Under the pieces are notes generated by a model, which saw only the letters and a list, made by a program, of their open reading frames with translations, did not search any database and was not told the DNA's origin. Positions 31,980 through 35,451 of a stretch of 35,451 nt of DNA are shown here, one piece after another. Source of the stretch: a virus; IMG/VR virus record IMGVR_UViG_3300048921_000188, positions 1 through 35,451 of that record. One strand, written 5' to 3'. A program made the position numbers and the translations under genes. Each line of letters starts with the position of its first letter. Positions within the stretch are counted from its first letter, which is position 1.

Positions 31980-32312
31980 TTTTATCTTTAAAATCATTTA
32001 GTTAAGCCATCTCATAAGGTGGCATTTTCTTTATCAAGGTACTTGGTGTCGCAAAAGCGTCGCACAAACTTTTCTACCCAGCCAAGCCTAATGTCTTAAG
32101 TACATCATTTTTTGTATTGGATAGAAGGAAGTTAAGAAGGTCTTTAGCGACTTTTCCTACAAAGAGTTTGGGTACTACATTTCTCCCTGATTGTTTTCAA
32201 TGCATCTTTTGGCTTACCCTAGCCTTAAAGCTATCTTTACTTTAAGTCTTTTTTTTGTTTGTATGAAGTTGAAAACTTTCATTACGCATAAACAATAGGA
32301 AAATAACCTGAA
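31980..32312. other. AT-rich intergenic stretch
   Basis: About 330 bases without a gene between the tRNA fragment and the ATPase. The only structure I see is a possible terminator at 32224-32257, listed separately. The ATPase promoter should be in the last 100 bases, but no convincing pair of boxes stands out against the AT-rich background. Confidence 0.4.
32224..32257 (+). terminator. possible AT-rich terminator
   Basis: CTTAAAG (32224-32230) pairs with CTTTAAG (32240-32246), followed by TC and eight T. The stem is weak in GC, and no complete gene precedes it, so it may belong to a lost gene of an older insertion. Confidence 0.4.
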
Positions 32313-33887
32313 ATGGCTAAAGAAAATAAAAACGATAAACCAAAGAAACTGGCATATAGAATAAAAAGCATCAACATTGAAAAGCTAAAAGGAATAAACG
32401 ATTGCCCTATTTCTTTTCCTGCAGAAAAATCTGTGACTGCTATTATGGGAATTAATGGCTCGGGGAAATCAACAATACTACATGCACTATCTTGCGTTTT
32501 TAAACCAATAGGAAAATCTTCTAAAGAAAATAATAAATTCTCAGACTTCTTCACACCTCATGATCAGAATAACTGGCAAGATAGTAAATTCACAGTTTTC
32601 TTCAGAACATTAGAGCAAACAAATAACGGTGACAAAATAATCTTTAATGAAATACATGATGATGAAGATAAACCTATTGTTTATGTAAAAGATAAACGAT
32701 GGAGACCTATTTATGCACGAAGAATAGAAAGAGAATCCGTATATATAGGTTTGCAAAATCTCGCGACACTTGCGGATAACACAGGAGCGTCGAAATACGC
32801 TGAGTACACAAAAAATTATATTTATACCCCAGCGATAAAGAAAAAGATGATCGATGCGTTGAATACAATACTTGACGCTAAATACTCCGATCTCTTTGAA
32901 TGCCAAACCGTTAAGGGAAACAAAAAATTCATAGGGATGGTAAATAAAGACATAGAATATACAGAACACACCATGGGTGCTGGAGAAAAAAGAGTTTTCG
33001 AAATAGTAAAAAATGTTTACACCGGAGATTTGAAACCAAACGGTCTCCTTATTATAGATGAAATAGATGTTCTGCTGCATGAAAGGGCATTCCATGAACT
33101 TATAAAGTTTTTAATTTCAGAGAGCACAGCCATGTCCTTTGAAGTTATTTTTACAACGCACAGAGAGTCGATAATACATTTCAAGAACAAAATAAATATA
33201 ATTAGCATTTGGAATGTTGGAAATGGAATAGAAGCCTTCCCCGGCGTATCAGCAGATGCTCTAAGACAAATATCAAATGTAGAGCCTGATATGGTCAATA
33301 TTTTTGTTGAAGATAGCCTTGCCAAAACTGCTTTGAGTATTCTTGTCGAACACGAAGGTGTTAATGAACAAGTTGACATTTCGCTTTTCGGTTCTGCTGA
33401 AAATTCAGCGGTAATTTTATCTGGTCTTAAATTGACAAAGAAAAAAATTAATACAAGCTTAGCAATATTGGATGGAGATTATTACATTACACCTCCTGAA
33501 AAGGCGGCGATGGTGAATAGAGTTCTATCAGGAACAGATAAGAAAGTAGAAAAAAAAGAAGTGCTATCTAGAATATTCCAGTTTAACCTTGATGTTACAG
33601 ACGTTAAAGGATCACCTGAGAAAAATCACAAAATATGGTTTGAAGCAATAGATGAAAAAAAAGTAGCCGACAATGAGAAAACTATGTTTGCAAATCTCAA
33701 AAAACACTCTCTAAGTATTGGCATCCTCAATGATTATCATGATTACTATCCAGAATTAGCTCGAAGATCTAAGCTTGACAATATCGAGTATAAGGTCTTG
33801 ACATATATATGTAAGTACAGTGAAAAGTGGGACTTTTATACATCATGCATTAAAGATGAGATTAAAAATGCCATTGCTGCAATATAA
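32313..33887 (+). CDS. OLD-like ATPase with TOPRIM-like domain (524 aa), candidate defence gene
   Basis: An SMC/ABC-type ATPase of the overcoming-lysogenization-defect kind. GINGSGKST (residues 46-54) is Walker A, HTMGAGEKRVF (about 218-228) the ABC signature, LLIIDEIDVLLHE (about 245-257) Walker B and FTTHRES (about 281-287) the H-loop. After residue 320 FVEDSLAK (about 330-337) and AILDGDY (about 384-390) give the Glu and DxD of a TOPRIM nuclease. P2 Old, Gabija GajA and some retron effectors share this architecture. No UvrD-like GajB, reverse transcriptase or other partner is next to it, so a solitary class 1 OLD-type protein is the best fit. AGGA about 12 bases upstream is a weak start signal. 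The gene is very AT-rich. Confidence 0.85.
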   Translation: MAKENKNDKPKKLAYRIKSINIEKLKGINDCPISFPAEKSVTAIMGINGSGKSTILHALSCVFKPIGKSSKENNKFSDFFTPHDQNNWQDSKFTVFFRTLEQTNNGDKIIFNEIHDDEDKPIVYVKDKRWRPIYARRIERESVYIGLQNLATLADNTGASKYAEYTKNYIYTPAIKKKMIDALNTILDAKYSDLFECQTVKGNKKFIGMVNKDIEYTEHTMGAGEKRVFEIVKNVYTGDLKPNGLLIIDEIDVLLHERAFHELIKFLISESTAMSFEVIFTTHRESIIHFKNKINIISIWNVGNGIEAFPGVSADALRQISNVEPDMVNIFVEDSLAKTALSILVEHEGVNEQVDISLFGSAENSAVILSGLKLTKKKINTSLAILDGDYYITPPEKAAMVNRVLSGTDKKVEKKEVLSRIFQFNLDVTDVKGSPEKNHKIWFEAIDEKKVADNEKTMFANLKKHSLSIGILNDYHDYYPELARRSKLDNIEYKVLTYICKYSEKWDFYTSCIKDEIKNAIAAI

Positions 33888-33893
33888 AAAGGC

Positions 33894-33923
33894 AAAAGGG
33901 CGAGTATCTTACGCCCTTTTTTT
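33894..33923 (+). terminator. terminator of the OLD-like gene
   Basis: AAAAGGGCG (33894-33902) pairs with CGCCCTTTT (33912-33920) as a nine-base-pair stem with more T after it. It lies a few bases beyond the stop codon, so the ATPase gene is a single transcription unit. Confidence 0.88.
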
Positions 33924-34578
33924 AGTCAAAAAAATATTTTCCAACCTTAATATAATAAGACTAGTTGGCAAACAATCATATCCAGACTTTATGAACGATG
34001 GCATAAAAGCATTATGCATCACTTCCCTTTAGTTTATCTGAGAGATAAATAATCAGGCAAATCAATGCGAAACAACCCAAAAAACCGCCTAGCTTGTATA
34101 ACCACCCATCAAAAATAAAAAGACATGTAAAAGCCGCGATAGATAGGATACCTCTACCGAAGGCATCAAACATATCAACTGTATGTATCCATATTTTCTT
34201 CTAAACATTATTTTTCGAGGATTTTGCAGATTTCGTCCTGTATCCCTTTGCACTGTGTTGGGTGACTTTGATTATACATAAGGCAAGGCTCTAACAGCTT
34301 TTCAAGGTGAAAGGATAGGGATTGGCTAATCTTTTCCAAACTCACCCCCGAAATTCGTAGATCTTTTGCAGTGCGTCAGATCTAATACTCCACGTTCTAA
34401 CAATTTATAGCCATTAAGAGATTAAGCATTTACATGATAAGGTTAAATTATGAGACCAAATGCAATAAAAATATACTCAGAAATACCCCCCTGATTAAAG
34501 GCAGCTGATTCAATGAAAAAACCGTGATAAAATAAGAAAAACCTGCCGTTTTTAAAGACATTTATATATGAGGTCGTA
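33924..34578. other. mostly non-coding stretch holding one small minus-strand ORF
   Basis: About 655 bases between the OLD-like gene and the DUF3592-like gene. The minus-strand 53-aa frame at 34012-34173 is the only gene-like feature. The segment 34200-34480 holds no frame, repeat or hairpin that I can support. The base composition is that of the surrounding flank. Confidence 0.4.
34012..34173 (-). CDS. small membrane peptide (53 aa), hypothetical
   Basis: A short frame, reading MFDAFGRGILSIAAFTCLF at its start and YLSDKLKGSDA at its end. Two hydrophobic segments (about 8-23 and 29-44) separated by a short turn suggest a hairpin in the membrane, and the ends are charged in a sensible way. 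An in-frame stop just upstream fixes the ATG at 34173. The ribosome-binding site is weak. I do not recognise a family. It could be a real immunity or envelope peptide, or chance coding in AT-rich DNA. Confidence 0.4.
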   Translation of the reverse strand: MFDAFGRGILSIAAFTCLFIFDGWLYKLGGFLGCFALICLIIYLSDKLKGSDA

Positions 34579-34941
34579 ATGTCCAGTTTCTCAAGAATCA
34601 TCGCAATGATAGGGCCTTGCGTTATACTCGGCTTTATTATTTTATTTATATTTAAAGGTTATTTCCTGCACAGGATGATCAAAAAAGATCCGGTCTATGC
34701 CAAGGCGAAAATTGTCACTTACTTCCCGAAAACGCCAAATGAAAAAGGTCGCCTTGATATCGTCATGACTTACAACTTCGTCGCGGACAATAAAACTTAT
34801 ACCAAAGAGCAGCAGATATTAAATATCAACACCCTCGATCTAAATAAATATCATGTGGGTAAAGAAGTGCCGATTGTCTATTACCGCAAAGATCCTAATT
34901 ACAGCAAAATCGATGTATATGATGAAAGCCTACGGAATTAA
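34579..34941 (+). CDS. DUF3592-like membrane protein (120 aa)
   Basis: One membrane helix (residues about 8-28, IAMIGPCVILGFIILFIF) followed by a strand-rich domain that would face the periplasm. The pattern AKAKIVTYFP, MTYNFVADNKTYTKEQQ and VPIVYYRKDPNYSKIDVYDE is typical of DUF3592 proteins, whose function is unknown. GAGG five bases before the ATG supports the start. It stands alone, with its own terminator at 34981. The GC content is closer to the host average than that of the neighbouring OLD-like gene. Confidence 0.75.
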   Translation: MSSFSRIIAMIGPCVILGFIILFIFKGYFLHRMIKKDPVYAKAKIVTYFPKTPNEKGRLDIVMTYNFVADNKTYTKEQQILNINTLDLNKYHVGKEVPIVYYRKDPNYSKIDVYDESLRN

Positions 34942-34980
34942 TCTCATACCATCTATTAGCGTATAAATCAGAATCTACTC

Positions 34981-35002
34981 AGGGGCGCTTACTGCCCCTT
35001 TT
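34981..35002 (+). terminator. terminator after the DUF3592-like gene
   Basis: GGGGC (34982-34986) pairs with GCCCC (34994-34998), loop GCTTACT, followed by four T. It lies 39 bases after the stop codon. Confidence 0.7.
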
Positions 35003-35072
35003 GACTGGTTTCGAGTCACCAGGCTACCGTCAATCAAGCCTTCAAAACCATTAAACAAAATAACCCCCAACT

Positions 35073-35339
35073 CTAAACCCCCCTCACCCCTTCCCTGACG
35101 CAATCAATCACCGCCCTGGCCTGTTCCAGTTGCACACGCAGTTCATGCACGGTGTCATTATCCGGAATCAGCACAATGCAGCCTTTCGATATCTGCACCG
35201 TGACATGCACGCCGGTTTCAAAGCCTGCTTCGCGCAGCCATTTGCCTTTCAGTTGCAGGGCGGGTGTGCTGGTGTCGCCGCGGTTCGGGCGGTAGCCGAC
35301 AATACAGTGGCGCTGGGTTTTCGTAAGGGTTTTCGTCAT
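35073..35339 (-). CDS. SymE-family toxin (88 aa)
   Basis: A SymE-like protein. E. coli SymE is an SOS-induced type I toxin with an AbrB-like fold, reported to act as an RNA endonuclease or nucleoid-condensing protein and held down by the antisense RNA SymR. PALQLKGKWLREAGFETGVH and VTVQISKGCIVLIPD (residues about 26-60) closely follow E. coli SymE. The ATG at 35339 follows GGAG by eight bases; the frame is open to 35393 but the extra residues are not SymE-like. SymE of E. coli is 113 residues, so this is a short member. No LexA box is visible in the available upstream 112 bases. Confidence 0.88.
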   Translation of the reverse strand: MTKTLTKTQRHCIVGYRPNRGDTSTPALQLKGKWLREAGFETGVHVTVQISKGCIVLIPDNDTVHELRVQLEQARAVIDCVREGVRGV

Positions 35340-35451
35340 AAGAAATTCTCCAATGGCAGTCATTATTTCCGCCATCTGAGAGGCTAATCTCACGGGTGGC
35401 GGAGCCAGACAGGGTTAGCCTTACCGGCCCATCGGAAACCGGCGCGTCTCG
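35340..35451 (-). promoter_or_regulatory. symE leader and upstream region, cut by the window edge
   Basis: In E. coli this interval would hold the symE 5' untranslated region, the overlapping antisense symR and a LexA-controlled promoter. Here I see only the ribosome-binding site near 35348-35351 and several short GC-rich inverted segments. No CTGT-N8-ACAG match is present, so control either differs or lies beyond the edge. Confidence 0.35.

Noticed and set aside
32313-33887. Gabija or retron-type system
   Set aside because: The ATPase-TOPRIM layout fits, but no GajB helicase, reverse transcriptase or msr-msd-like structured RNA lies next to it in this window.

Overview
The window comes from an enterobacterial chromosome (order Enterobacterales). 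A complete tmRNA gene near the left edge (498-860) has the length of the E. coli gene and encodes the same tag, ANDENYALAA. A complete prophage of about 31 kb is inserted in the 3' end of this gene. The insertion left a 46-bp perfect direct repeat of the ssrA 3' end at 816-861 (attL) and 31792-31837 (attR). Both copies are followed by a version of the ssrA terminator, so the phage carries its own copy of the gene end and tmRNA stays intact. Genus and species cannot be told from the sequence.

The prophage is a temperate myovirus of the P2 supergroup and is a mosaic. Its switch and replication genes follow coliphage 186: CI and integrase in one rightward operon (29053-30644), then a divergent leftward operon of a Cox/Apl-like protein, CII, Fil, small early genes and the rolling-circle initiator A (28901-24780). 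The virion genes follow the Haemophilus HP1 / Vibrio K139 plan. Large terminase, portal and an Ogr-like activator run rightward (21352-24475). Scaffold/protease, capsid, small terminase, head and tail completion, DUF2586 sheath, DUF2597 tube, holin, M15 endolysin, Rz/Rz1, frameshifted tail chaperones, tape measure, DUF2590, baseplate J, tail protein I, fibre, fibre chaperone and a hub/spike fusion run leftward (21191-4018). Every core function looks intact, so the prophage is probably inducible. A consensus LexA box over a promoter at 24681-24714 precedes a 70-codon gene, in the place where 186 has its SOS-controlled antirepressor tum.

Cargo sits at both ends of the prophage. Next to attL are an 82-aa protein, a 344-aa protein with a HEPN-like Rx4H motif and six CxxC knuckles, and a 175-aa helical protein. 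Next to attR, a 346-aa membrane protein overlaps the integrase stop codon and would be expressed with CI in the lysogen. These are the best candidates for undescribed anti-phage or exclusion functions.

Right of attR the host flank is AT-rich and looks like accreted island DNA. It holds the 3' half of a CAU-anticodon tRNA, a solitary OLD-like ATPase-TOPRIM protein (32313-33887), an unlisted 53-aa membrane peptide, a DUF3592-like membrane protein and a SymE-family toxin gene at the right edge.
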